A DNA stretch of 64,000 nt from an uncultured Chthonomonas sp. (lineage in GTDB: Bacteria > Armatimonadota > Chthonomonadetes > Chthonomonadales > CAJBBX01): assembly GCA_903951425.1 (NCBI GenBank), contig CAJBBX010000098.1, forward strand, positions 37,707 through 101,706, in the 5' to 3' direction. How positions within the stretch are numbered: position 1 is the stretch's first letter; the number at the start of each line of letters is the position of its first letter. This document shows, piece by piece, positions 9,082 to 17,029 of this stretch. The notes beneath the pieces were generated by a model that saw nothing but the letters and a program-made list of their open reading frames with translations, had not been told where the DNA came from and did no database searches. The position numbers and the translations under genes are program-made.

Positions 9082-10577
9082 GATGCCACCTCCTCGGCGG
9101 ACGGCGCCCGCTCCGGCGACCGAATCACGCGGATGCCGTAGAGCTGGCAGAAGGCGTCGATCGCACGCTTGTGGTGGCCAAGGGTCACCACCTGGTGGAA
9201 GCCCTGCACGTCGCGGGCATCCTCCACCGCGTCCATCTTCACCTCGATGCAGGTGCGGCAGCCACCGGCGGGCGGGGTGTTCACGTTGCCCACCACGGTG
9301 CCCGTGTCGACGATCACCTCGTGCGGGCTGTTGAACCGAATCAGCGTCGTCGGCTGCCCCACGGGCCAGATCACCTGCGTGGAGACGCCCAGGGCCGACT
9401 CCGAGTGGTCGCGCAGGATGTAGGGCGCCGCGGGCTTGTCGAACCCGGCGATGCGGGTGCCGCTGGTGCAGTGCGAGGCGATCAGCAGGTTCTTGGCGGT
9501 CTCGGCCACGGGGTCATTGATGTAGCCGGGCCGGTTGAGCAGGTAGCTGCTGAACATCAGCGACACGGCCCCGAAGAGGTCCGCCTCGCATCCTGCGGTC
9601 ACGCCGAGGTCCTGCAACTGCGTCCACGCATAGCAGGGCGGCGTCGGCACCAGCTTGGAGCCCACCATCCCCAGGCAGTCCATGGAGAGCGCGTTCGACT
9701 TGTTCTCGGCCAGCAGCTGCTTGGCGGTAACCAGGGCGCGGGCCGAGTTCTCCGAATCGCGGACGGAGGGCTCCACGATGCGCTTGGCGTGCTTGCGCGC
9801 GGTAGAGGCCACGGCGCGCACCTCCTCGCCCGCCGGCACCTTGTCGAACCGGAGGTTGAACGTGTCGCGGGGAATCTGGCGGACTTTCGTGCCCAGGCGG
9901 TCCAGCACGGTCTCGCCGGTCTGGTTGCCCTGGATCCAGAGGATGCGGCTCTCCTCGAAGAGGCGCTTGGCCCGCACCATGCGGAGGGCATCCTCCACGG
10001 CGCTCCACTCCAGCGAGGAGACGACGTGGACGCCCTGGCGGCGCGAGATGCCCAGCACGTGCCCGGTGAAGGAGGTGCCCACGGGCGAAAAGACGATGAG
10101 TGGCACTCCGGCCTCGTTGGCCAGTCGCTCGGCCCAGCCCCAGCAGCCCATGTGCTGGAGGATGACGAGCAGGCCGTCGGGCTTCTGATCCTTCACGCGG
10201 TTGAGCAGGGCGGCCATCCCGGCCTCGTCCTGGATCGGCTTCGCCTCGAGGCCGAGGTCGAAGCCGACGGTCCCGGACGACTTGCGTAGCATTCCCAGGT
10301 ACTCGGCCTGGTGCTTGTCCAGGTCATACGTCGTGCCGGGCCAGCCCAGCCAGTAGGGTCGGGGTAGCTGCAGGATTGCGGCGGCGATGCGAACCCTGGG
10401 GCGCGGGCGCAACGTAGTGGGGTCGATGACGTCGGCCGGACCCACGGCGCCCTTGGGCGATGCGGTCGCCGGCTCCACGGCATCACCGATGAGCCCTGTG
10501 GCCAGGGCGGCGCTGCCGATATACCGGAGGCATTGCCGGCGCGACAGGCAGCAGTCGCAGCGATGTCCTTGATGCAT
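9078..10577 (-). CDS. Tat-exported L-fucose/L-arabinose-isomerase-fold protein
   Basis: The 499-residue product begins MHQGHRCDCC followed by SRRQCLRYIGSAALATGL, a twin-arginine signal (SRRxxLR then a hydrophobic stretch). The mature part looks like the fucose/arabinose isomerase fold: an N-terminal Rossmann-like region (PDGLLVILQHMGCWGWAERLANEAGVPLIVFSPVGT), a middle SMDCLGMVGS, GCEADLFGAVSLMFSSYLLNRPGYINDP and the ASHCTSGTRIAGF segment that corresponds to the family's HC-containing loop, ending with LGHHKRAIDAFCQLYGI. Enzymes of this fold normally work in the cytoplasm on sugars, so an exported version is unusual. The start is fixed by AAGGAGG 8 nt upstream of the ATG at 10577. Its stop overlaps the next gene's start. 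Confidence 0.75.
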   Translation of the reverse strand: MHQGHRCDCCLSRRQCLRYIGSAALATGLIGDAVEPATASPKGAVGPADVIDPTTLRPRPRVRIAAAILQLPRPYWLGWPGTTYDLDKHQAEYLGMLRKSSGTVGFDLGLEAKPIQDEAGMAALLNRVKDQKPDGLLVILQHMGCWGWAERLANEAGVPLIVFSPVGTSFTGHVLGISRRQGVHVVSSLEWSAVEDALRMVRAKRLFEESRILWIQGNQTGETVLDRLGTKVRQIPRDTFNLRFDKVPAGEEVRAVASTARKHAKRIVEPSVRDSENSARALVTAKQLLAENKSNALSMDCLGMVGSKLVPTPPCYAWTQLQDLGVTAGCEADLFGAVSLMFSSYLLNRPGYINDPVAETAKNLLIASHCTSGTRIAGFDKPAAPYILRDHSESALGVSTQVIWPVGQPTTLIRFNSPHEVIVDTGTVVGNVNTPPAGGCRTCIEVKMDAVEDARDVQGFHQVVTLGHHKRAIDAFCQLYGIRVIRSPERAPSAEEVAS

Positions 10578-10639
10578 GAGGTAGTCCTCCTTACGGCGCC
10601 TTTGCCCGCGGAGCGGAGGCACCCGCACCGTGCATTTCA

Positions 10640-10652
10640 CCGCACACTGCGC
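10640..10652. promoter_or_regulatory. Operator-like dyad upstream of the ECF sigma gene
   Basis: CCGCA-CAC-TGCGC is an almost perfect dyad in the 149-nt divergent region between the Tat-protein gene and the sigma factor gene. Its first 12 bases recur in inverted orientation upstream of the glutathione peroxidase gene. No binding protein is known. Confidence 0.3.
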
Positions 10653-10726
10653 TCATTCCTGCGGAATCCCGGTGGGGCGCCAACCAAAAGGCCCCTACGG
10701 CGCTACTAACTGGTTAGAGGTGTCCA

Positions 10727-11392
10727 ATGACGGCAGATGAGAGCCAACTGGCGAGGAGCTTCCGGCAGAGCGAGCCGGACGCGTTCGACGAGGTCTATCG
10801 CACCTACGGCGGACGCGTGCTGGCCTACGCGCAGCAGGTGACCGGCAGCCGCACCGATGCCGAGGACCTGACGCAGGAGGTCTTCCTGGCCGCCTACGCC
10901 GGGCGCGGCTCGTTCCGCGGCCGCTCAAGCCTGCTGACGTGGCTCTTCTCCATCGCCTCGCGGCGCTGGCGCGACGGCCGGCGGGTGCGCTCGGCCCAGG
11001 AGAGTCCCATGGACCCGGCGTCGATGCCCGATGCCGGCGGTCCCGGCGGGCTCAGCCTGGATGCCATACGCCTGTGTGACGCCGTGGCCCAACTGGAGCC
11101 GTGCATTCGGGAGGCCTTCCACCTGGTCATGGTGCAGGGGCTGACCCATGCCGAGGCTGCCCAGGCCATGGGCCGGCCGTTGGGCACCGTGAAGTGGTAC
11201 ACGGCCACGGCCGTGCGGAGACTGAGGGAGGTACTGCAAGATGATTCCCGACATGAGCCGAAAGACGTGCAACAAGATCAGCCGCGAGGAGCTGATCGCG
11301 CTGCAGACCGGCGAGCTGAGCAAGCCGCGGGCCTGGGCGCAGCAGGTGCGCCTGCAGATGCACATCGCCAAGTGCGCGGCGTGTTCGGCTGA
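10727..11392 (+). CDS. ECF-subfamily RNA polymerase sigma factor
   Basis: The product directs RNA polymerase to a stress or envelope regulon. Sigma region 2 covers about residues 15-85 (DAFDEVYRTYGGRVLAYAQQ, DAEDLTQEVFLAAY, SSLLTWLFSIASRRW). Region 4 covers about 110-170 with AFHLVMVQGLTHAEAAQAMGRPLGTVKW, a clear helix-turn-helix. AGAGGTG precedes the ATG. The frame stays open to 11392, giving 221 residues, about 45 more than a typical ECF factor. That tail is Arg/Ala/Gln-rich and runs inside the anti-sigma gene in another frame for 152 nt, so it may be a non-functional extension. It is cotranscribed with the zinc anti-sigma gene, which probably inhibits it. Confidence 0.93.
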   Translation: MTADESQLARSFRQSEPDAFDEVYRTYGGRVLAYAQQVTGSRTDAEDLTQEVFLAAYAGRGSFRGRSSLLTWLFSIASRRWRDGRRVRSAQESPMDPASMPDAGGPGGLSLDAIRLCDAVAQLEPCIREAFHLVMVQGLTHAEAAQAMGRPLGTVKWYTATAVRRLREVLQDDSRHEPKDVQQDQPRGADRAADRRAEQAAGLGAAGAPADAHRQVRGVFG

Positions 11393-12758
11393 GTGGAGCT
11401 TCCTGCAGCAGATCGCCGTGACCGCCCGTGAACTCCGAGCCGCCGATGTCCCCCAGGGGCTGATGGCGCGCAACCGCACCGAGGTCGTCAAGCCCGCCGA
11501 GCCCGTGCGGAGGCACGCGCCGATACGGCCGATCCTGGCCGTCTGCGGCCTGGGACTGGCCTTCTCGGCGGGCACTGCGCTCTGGCCCGAGGCGGCGCGC
11601 TGGGCCGATCGCAACGCCCTGCCGAAGGTGAGCCAGGCCGACCAGGCCGCCTACCAGCGCCTCCTGGCCGAGCCGATGCCGAAGCCTAACCGGTGGGACG
11701 CCTATGCCACCGCTGACGAGGCCGCAGTTACCGCCGAGCGGCCGCAGGGGCCGGTCGAGCAGTCGGACGCCACCCTCCGCCGCGCGGCGGATGCAGCCGT
11801 GAAGGCCAACGGCGAGGCCTACCGGCTGCTTGCAGCCGTCCGGGGAAATGACTGTCGCATCCCGCTCCGCGACCTGACACTCAATGGGAAGAGGGGCCAT
11901 ACCGGGATTGGGCGGCTGGGCTACGCGCTGGCAGCAAGGGCGACTGCCCAGCGGCTGAAGGGCGATATGGCCGCGAGCGCCCAGACCGGGCTGCAGATGG
12001 TGCGCCTGGGCTATGATGTGGCCGGCGCAGGCGATAGCGTCACGCTGAGCAACGGCGTAGGTCAGGCCGCTGGCGGCCTTCGAGCCATGGCGGCCGTGCT
12101 GCCGAGGCTCAGCGCAAAGGAGAGCCGCGACCTTGCCGGGCAACTGGAAGGGATGCTCAAACAGGGCATCGACCTCGACCGTGTCCTGCTTACCACGGTC
12201 TATGTCAAGTCCGACGTGGTCGGCGAGTTCAGGGTCTTCATCGAAGGCGAGGGCCTGCCGGCAAACCAGTGGCTCATGAACGCAGACCGGAACAGGGCGC
12301 TCTTCGCCGACTATGTGGCCCGCCTCAGGGCAGAGATGCGCAAGCCCTACCAGCAACGGAACTGGAAGATCAGCCTTGGGCCCGCGGACTGGCTGATTGA
12401 CCAGCCGAGCGTTCCCGGCGCCCTGCGCGAGGCCGTTAAGCTGGAGGCCCAGGCGCGCTGCATGGCGGCCGCCCTGCGCGTCCACGCCTTCACAGAGGAG
12501 CAGGGCAAGGCGCCGCGCAACCTGAAGCAGGCGGGAGTGACAGGCAAGCTCAGCACCGACCCATTCACCGGCGACCCGCTACGGTACGTGGTGGACAAGA
12601 GCGCGGTTCTGCTGTACAGTGTGGGTCACGACGGCCGGGACGGCCGCGCCTCGCAGGCCGACGACGTGGGCCTATGTCCGCGGGAACACCAGGTCGAGGC
12701 CGCGACGCTAGGCGCCGCTCCTGTAGATGTGCCCTACATGCGCCCCAAGACCGGTTAG
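11241..12758 (+). CDS. Membrane zinc anti-sigma factor with large extracytoplasmic domain
   Basis: The 505-residue protein begins with a ZAS-type anti-sigma domain: Cys10, then His41-x3-Cys45-x2-Cys48. One membrane segment follows (about 96-115, IRPILAVCGLGLAFSAGTAL). The remaining 390 residues are outside the cytoplasm and unusually long for this class. They are helical (repeated Leu/Ala-rich helices around 190-290) and end with STDPFTGDPLRY (about 438-449) and LLYSVGHDGRDG, a signature more familiar from the C-termini of pseudopilin-like proteins. The ATG at 11241 has GGGAGG 11 nt upstream and lies inside the sigma gene. It probably sequesters the sigma factor until an extracytoplasmic signal is sensed; the signal is unknown. 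Confidence 0.85.
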   Translation: MIPDMSRKTCNKISREELIALQTGELSKPRAWAQQVRLQMHIAKCAACSAEWSFLQQIAVTARELRAADVPQGLMARNRTEVVKPAEPVRRHAPIRPILAVCGLGLAFSAGTALWPEAARWADRNALPKVSQADQAAYQRLLAEPMPKPNRWDAYATADEAAVTAERPQGPVEQSDATLRRAADAAVKANGEAYRLLAAVRGNDCRIPLRDLTLNGKRGHTGIGRLGYALAARATAQRLKGDMAASAQTGLQMVRLGYDVAGAGDSVTLSNGVGQAAGGLRAMAAVLPRLSAKESRDLAGQLEGMLKQGIDLDRVLLTTVYVKSDVVGEFRVFIEGEGLPANQWLMNADRNRALFADYVARLRAEMRKPYQQRNWKISLGPADWLIDQPSVPGALREAVKLEAQARCMAAALRVHAFTEEQGKAPRNLKQAGVTGKLSTDPFTGDPLRYVVDKSAVLLYSVGHDGRDGRASQADDVGLCPREHQVEAATLGAAPVDVPYMRPKTG

Positions 12759-12780
12759 GAAGCCACACGACGAATGCACC

Positions 12781-13935
12781 ATGCATGAGTTTGAACGCCT
12801 GATCTTCGAGTTGCGGCGGTCCCGCGCCATGCCGGACCGCTGGCTCGACACCGTCGAGACCCGCGGCGGCGCGTTGGTCCGCTGGTTCCGGCGGATGCAG
12901 CGCCGCGACCCGTTGCGCGACGCCGTCAAGCGGCTTCCGCGCTGGTCGGCCGTGCGCCGCGCCGTGGAGGCCCGCGCCGAGACCGGCGACGACGTCTGCG
13001 CCCAGGCCATGGTAGACAGCCTTCTCACCGACCGCGTGTCGGCCTGGCGCGAACGGGCCGCGGCGGCGCGGGTGGCCGGCGCGCTGGCCACGAGCCCGAA
13101 GTGCCGCACCGTCGTGGACGAACTGCTCTGCCAGGTCGCGCGCGGCGAGAGCATATTCGACCGGAACCCGATTCGGCGGGCCGCCGCGATCTCCGTGGGA
13201 TGGGGCGCCTTCATCCTTGTGGCCGGCGCCGGCGCCGCTCTGGCGACCTTCAGGGTAATCCTCTGGACCGACGCGGCCGACCTGGTCCGTGCGCTCTGGG
13301 CGCTGGCGCTCCCGGTCTGGGCCGGCCTGGCGTTGGTCTTCTACCCCATGGACTACTGGGGCAAGCTGAACGAGGCGAACGGGCGAATGGCGAAGCTACG
13401 GGCCGCGGCGGCCGAGGGCCTGGCCATCCACCCGGACCCGCGCAACCTCGCGGCCCTGGCGTCGGCGGCGGCCACCGACAAGCCGGAGGTAAGGAAAGCC
13501 GCGCTGGCCGCGCTCGATGCCGTTGTGCCTCTGGTGACCGAGGCCCACTACGGTGAGTACTCGCCGGACGTTGTGCGCGACCTTTGCCGGGTCCTGGGCC
13601 GAGGCCCCGAGGCCCGCGATCTGGCCCTCATCGCGGCGCTGACGCGGGCGGGCACGGGGCGTTCGGTGGACGCCATGGACCGCCAGGCCAGGTTCGGCAA
13701 GACGCCGGCTATCCGCCAGGCGGCGCTGGCCGCCCTGCCTGTCCTCCTGGGACGTCGGGAGAAAGAGCGGTTATCCGAGCAGCTCGTGCGGCCCGCCGTG
13801 GCGCCTTTCGGCCCCGCCGATTTGCTGGTCCGGCCAGCCCCGGCCGGCGCGTCGGGCGACACGTCGACGCTGGTTCGGCCGGCCATGCCCGAAGAGGCGG
13901 CCGCCCTGCAGCAGACCGTCGGCGGAGGCGGCTGA
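12781..13935 (+). CDS. HEAT-like membrane protein with triple [LV]RPA C-terminal tail
   Basis: The family is not recognised by name. The 384-residue protein has a helical N-terminal half, two membrane segments (about 145-170, ISVGWGAFILVAGAGAALATF; and 180-200, ALWALALPVWAGLALVFYP), then HEAT-like helical repeats (RNLAALASAAATDKPEVRK; TPAIRQAALAALPVLLG). The last 50 residues carry three LVRPA units starting at about residue 335, spaced by 9 and 10 residues. The same architecture and spacing occur in the minus-strand gene at 22341-23234. It is the third gene of the sigma/anti-sigma cluster, so it may be part of that envelope response. The start is uncertain: 12781 lacks a good ribosome site, and an in-frame ATG at 12727 would overlap the anti-sigma gene by 32 nt. 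Confidence 0.75.
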   Translation: MHEFERLIFELRRSRAMPDRWLDTVETRGGALVRWFRRMQRRDPLRDAVKRLPRWSAVRRAVEARAETGDDVCAQAMVDSLLTDRVSAWRERAAAARVAGALATSPKCRTVVDELLCQVARGESIFDRNPIRRAAAISVGWGAFILVAGAGAALATFRVILWTDAADLVRALWALALPVWAGLALVFYPMDYWGKLNEANGRMAKLRAAAAEGLAIHPDPRNLAALASAAATDKPEVRKAALAALDAVVPLVTEAHYGEYSPDVVRDLCRVLGRGPEARDLALIAALTRAGTGRSVDAMDRQARFGKTPAIRQAALAALPVLLGRREKERLSEQLVRPAVAPFGPADLLVRPAPAGASGDTSTLVRPAMPEEAAALQQTVGGGG

Positions 13936-13950
13936 ACAAAGAGGGGTAAC

Positions 13951-13980
13951 GGCCCCAGGGCGTTGGGAGCCCCCGGGGCC
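13951..13980. terminator. Bidirectional terminator between HEAT/LRPA and rubrerythrin genes
   Basis: GGCCCC-A-GGG pairs with CCC-CC-GGGGCC around a short loop between two convergent stops. Confidence 0.7.
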
Positions 13981-13989
13981 GCGAACCGA

Positions 13990-14484
13990 CTACATGGCGA
14001 CGAACCGCTCGCCCTTGGCTCCGCAGACCGGGCAGGCCTCGGGCGCCTTGCCCAGCTCAATGTAGCCGCAGACCGGGCAGAGGAAGAAGTCGGTGGCCAG
14101 GTCGTTGCCCTCGGCCACGGCCTCAAGCGCCTGCTGGTAGAGCTTAGCGTGGACCGCCTCGGCCTCCAGCGCCAGCCCGAACATGCGCTTGGCCTTGTGT
14201 CCGACGGCGGTGGCGCGCTCCAGCATGGGCGGGTACATGGTCGTAAACTCGAAGGTCTCGCCGGCCACGGCCGCCTTCAGGTTGTCGGCGGTACTGCCCA
14301 CGCCGTCCATGGCGGCGAAGTGGGCCAGCGCGTGGATCGTCTCGGCCTCGGCGGCGGCTCGGAACAGGCGCGCCACGTTGGCGAAGCCCTCTTGCTCCGC
14401 CTTCTTGGCGAAGGCGAGGTACTTCCGGTTGGCCTGGCTTTCGCCGGCAAACGCATCCTTCAGGTCGCTGATCGTATCGGGCAT
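13990..14484 (-). CDS. Rubrerythrin
   Basis: The 164-residue protein has the standard rubrerythrin layout: an N-terminal four-helix diiron domain with the repeated carboxylate motifs (AGESQANRKYLAF, EAETIHALAHF, then EFTTMYPPML and EAEAVHAKLY), and a C-terminal rubredoxin-like iron site CPVCG-x10-CPVCG. It reduces hydrogen peroxide in anaerobes and microaerophiles. The ATG at 14484 follows GGAGG. It is divergent from the glutathione peroxidase gene across 171 nt, so two peroxide-defence genes share one control region. The length is normal. Confidence 0.95.
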   Translation of the reverse strand: MPDTISDLKDAFAGESQANRKYLAFAKKAEQEGFANVARLFRAAAEAETIHALAHFAAMDGVGSTADNLKAAVAGETFEFTTMYPPMLERATAVGHKAKRMFGLALEAEAVHAKLYQQALEAVAEGNDLATDFFLCPVCGYIELGKAPEACPVCGAKGERFVAM

Positions 14485-14601
14485 GATGGTCCTCCAGAGC
14501 AATCGGTAGTGGGTTGGCGGAACTACGCCGCCGGGCTATTGTTCGTTGTCGGGCGGCCTGGTTCCTGCCATCGGGCGAAGCCTCATCGCACAGTGCGTAT
14601 A

Positions 14602-14614
14602 CCGCAGTGTGCGG
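14602..14614. promoter_or_regulatory. Perfect operator-like dyad between the rubrerythrin and peroxidase genes
   Basis: CCGCA-GTG-TGCGG is a perfect 5-bp dyad 42 nt before the peroxidase start. A related half-palindrome CGCACAGTGCG is at 14588-14598. Twelve of its bases match, in inverted orientation, the dyad upstream of the ECF sigma gene. Confidence 0.35.
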
Positions 14615-14655
14615 CAGCACTCCTGCGCCGCCATGACACATCACCGGAGATCCAC

Positions 14656-15435
14656 ATGAACCCTACGGCCCGACTGCTGCTCGCCGCGACCCTTTTCGGC
14701 GTCCTGCCTGCGGCGCCCAGCTTTGCCCGGCCCGAGTACGCCGCGCGGGAGAACGCCGCGTGCAACCACTGCCACGTGGTACCGGGCGGCCCGCGCAACT
14801 TCCGGGGGCTCTTCTATGCGGCGAACAACCACTCCTTGGCTGCGTTCGACAACCAGTACGAAGCCAAGTTGGCCGGGGTGGACCCCGCCGCCGTCGGCGG
14901 TGACGCCGTGACCAAGACGCCGAACTACCCTAGGCGGACCGTGCCCGCCGGACTGAACTACATCTATCCCGATATCGAGGGCAATCGCGTGAACCTGGCC
15001 CGGTACGCGGGCAGTGTCGTCATGATCGTGAACGTCGCCAGCCAGTGCGGCAACACACCGCAGTACGCCGCCTTGCAGAAGCTCTACGAGAAGCACAAGG
15101 AGCGCGGGCTGGTGGTGCTCGGCTTCCCGTGCAACGACTTCGGCGCCCAGGAACCGGGAACCGAGAAGGAGATCCAGGCCTTCTGCACGGAGAAGTACAA
15201 GGTCACCTTCCCCATGTTCGCCAAGGTCGCCGTGAAGGGCCAGAAGCAGGCGCCGCTCTACAGGCGCCTGACAGACAAGGCGGCCAACCCGAAGTTCGGG
15301 GGCGAGATTGAGTGGAACTTCGCCAAGTTCCTGCTGAACCGCAAGGGTGAGGTCATCGGCCGCTTCGCCGCCCGCACCTCGCCCGATGACCCAGAATTGG
15401 TCATGGCCATCGAGGCCGCACTGAAGGAGAAGTAG
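14656..15435 (+). CDS. Exported CxxCH (cytochrome c-like) / glutathione peroxidase fusion
   Basis: This is a 259-residue exported protein. After a signal peptide (LLLAATLFGVLPAAPSFA) comes a single CNHCH motif (Cys36, Cys39, His40) in the context ENAACNHCHVVPGGPRN, which looks like a one-haem c-type site. From about residue 100 there is a glutathione-peroxidase domain: peroxidatic Cys131 in NVASQCGNT, second Cys159 in GFPCNDFGAQEPG, and Trp220-Asn221 in EWNFAKFL. These bacterial enzymes usually use thioredoxin or another donor rather than glutathione. The haem motif suggests electrons could come from the respiratory chain instead. The long open frame further upstream overlaps rubrerythrin and is discarded; ATG 14656 starts the signal peptide. 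A terminator follows. Confidence 0.87.
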   Translation: MNPTARLLLAATLFGVLPAAPSFARPEYAARENAACNHCHVVPGGPRNFRGLFYAANNHSLAAFDNQYEAKLAGVDPAAVGGDAVTKTPNYPRRTVPAGLNYIYPDIEGNRVNLARYAGSVVMIVNVASQCGNTPQYAALQKLYEKHKERGLVVLGFPCNDFGAQEPGTEKEIQAFCTEKYKVTFPMFAKVAVKGQKQAPLYRRLTDKAANPKFGGEIEWNFAKFLLNRKGEVIGRFAARTSPDDPELVMAIEAALKEK

Positions 15436-15454
15436 CGCAGGCGCATATGCGCCG

Positions 15455-15488
15455 CATGCCCGGCCTAGCGCGGCCGGGCATGTTCCCT
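15455..15488 (+). terminator. Rho-independent terminator of the peroxidase gene
   Basis: A perfect 11-bp stem, CATGCCCGGCC and GGCCGGGCATG, with a six-base loop is followed by TTCCCTCT, about 20 nt past the stop codon. Confidence 0.8.
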
Positions 15489-15510
15489 CTACGCCGACAC
15501 ACTGGACGGG

Positions 15511-15530
15511 CTCGGGCACGGAGGCCCGAG
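15511..15530. repeat. Dispersed palindromic repeat, copy 1
   Basis: CTCGGGC-ACGGAG-GCCCGAG, followed by CTACCA. It recurs at 15710-15729 with one base changed. The 377-nt gene-free stretch 15436-15812 holds only the terminator and these two copies. Confidence 0.6.
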
Positions 15531-15709
15531 CTACCAATCGCGTCTGATCGACTGGACCTCCTGGATACCGATTGCCGGCGCGAACCGTGGTACCGTTGTT
15601 GGTGACGAGCGAGACGGGCGTCCGCCACCGGTGGCGATGCCGCTGGCGGCTGGGGCCTCCGTGCTCGAGTCCGCTACCTCCGCCGTCGCCCAGTGCCCAC
15701 CTGGCGAGA

Positions 15710-15729
15710 CTCGGGCACAGAGGCCCGAG
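15710..15729. repeat. Dispersed palindromic repeat, copy 2
   Basis: CTCGGGC-ACAGAG-GCCCGAG, followed by CCACGAG. It is the second copy of the element at 15511-15530; a degenerate partial copy in inverse orientation (GGGGCCTCCGTGCTCGAG) is at about 15653-15670. Confidence 0.6.
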
Positions 15730-15812
15730 CCACGAGACCGGCTGTGCCGGCGACCGGATTTGGGCGTCCAGGGCTGGTTGTAGCGGTCCCGTGGCGGGCA
15801 TGGAGGTGCGGC

Positions 15813-16928
15813 ATGGATGGACGTGAGCTGGCTCTGCGGACGCTGGCGGGCGAAGAGGGCTTGCCCGTGCCCGCCCACTTCTTCAACATCATGGAGCACG
15901 GCCACATCGAGCGTCTCGCCGGTGCGGAGCCCGGCGACTACCGCAACGACCCGCACGGCGTCTACCTCCGGATGATCCGCGCCTGCCACACCTGCTCCGT
16001 GGACCAGTACCTGGCCGAAAACCCGCTCTCCATGGGCGACACGGGCTACGAGGGCGCCACCCACGGGGCCACCACGGGCGCCGAAGCAGTGGTGGTGGAC
16101 GGCATCGCCATCCATGGCGCCGACGACGTGGCGCACCACATGGAGGCCGTCGTCTTCCCGGCCCTGCGCTCGGCCGCCGACCAGCTCGACGAGGAGCAGC
16201 GAACCGCCGACGTCATCGCCCACGAGGCCGACCTGCAGCGACGACTAGGCGACGAGATCCTGAAGCTCCCCTACGGCCACGGCTCGTTCCCCTATATGGC
16301 CTACGGGACCTACGGCTACGGCCCCTACCTTGAGGCCTGGGCGCTCTATCCCGAGGTCATGGAGCGCCACTTCGCCCTGCAGGCCGACGTGGCCGTGCGC
16401 AATAACCGGGCCGTGGCCGAGGCATTCAGGCGGGCCGGATCGCCGCTTGTAACCCGGTTGGACCACGACATGGCCGACGCCCGCGGACCGCTGGTGAGCC
16501 CGGCGTCGCTGGAGCGGCTCTGGTACCCACACTTCGCGCGCAGCATCGAGCCCCTGTTGGCTGCCGACGTCCGCTGCGTCTGGCACTGCGACGGCAACGT
16601 GATGCCCATGGTGGACCCGCTGATCGCATGCGGCATCTCGGGGTTCCAGGGCTTCCAGTACGAGTGCGGTGTGGACTATCCGGCCCTCTGCCGCCGAACC
16701 GACCGCCAGGGCCGTAGCCCACTCATCTGGGCCGGCGTCTCCGTGACCACCACGCTCCCGTTCGGCACGCCCGCACAGGTTCGTGACGAGATGCGCTTCC
16801 TGATCGACCACGGACCGCGCGCCGGCCTCTTCCTGGCGCACAGCAGCTCCCTCGCGCCCGGAGCGCCCTGGCGGAACGTAGCCGCCTACGTGGAGGGCCT
16901 CCGCCACTACCGGGAGGCGGCGCGGTAG
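15813..16928 (+). CDS. UroD/MtaA-superfamily protein (uroporphyrinogen decarboxylase-like), copy 1
   Basis: The 371-residue protein has the UroD-like TIM-barrel pattern but is unlikely to be a haem enzyme: no other haem gene is near, and the N-terminus ([19 protein letters not shown]) lacks the UroD substrate-binding arginine motif. The segment [16 protein letters not shown] carries the His-x-Asp-Gly variant of the metal site found in corrinoid/methylcobamide methyltransferase relatives. [17 protein letters not shown] and [17 protein letters not shown] are further family landmarks. GGAGGTG lies 6 nt before the ATG. It precedes a secreted beta-helix gene. A role in demethylation of methylated sugars or aromatics is possible but unproven. 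Confidence 0.8.
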   Translation: MDGRELALRTLAGEEGLPVPAHFFNIMEHGHIERLAGAEPGDYRNDPHGVYLRMIRACHTCSVDQYLAENPLSMGDTGYEGATHGATTGAEAVVVDGIAIHGADDVAHHMEAVVFPALRSAADQLDEEQRTADVIAHEADLQRRLGDEILKLPYGHGSFPYMAYGTYGYGPYLEAWALYPEVMERHFALQADVAVRNNRAVAEAFRRAGSPLVTRLDHDMADARGPLVSPASLERLWYPHFARSIEPLLAADVRCVWHCDGNVMPMVDPLIACGISGFQGFQYECGVDYPALCRRTDRQGRSPLIWAGVSVTTTLPFGTPAQVRDEMRFLIDHGPRAGLFLAHSSSLAPGAPWRNVAAYVEGLRHYREAAR

Positions 16929-17029
16929 GTCGAGCCCAATGTGGCCCTCCCTGTTGCCCCGCCGCCGCCTTCCGTGCCACTCTATTGTGGGCCGCCCGAC
17001 GGCGGGCAGGCAACTGGAGGACTGATACC

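Noticed and set aside
13963..14655. Upstream in-frame extension of the peroxidase gene
   Set aside because: It would overlap rubrerythrin antisense; the signal peptide begins at 14656.
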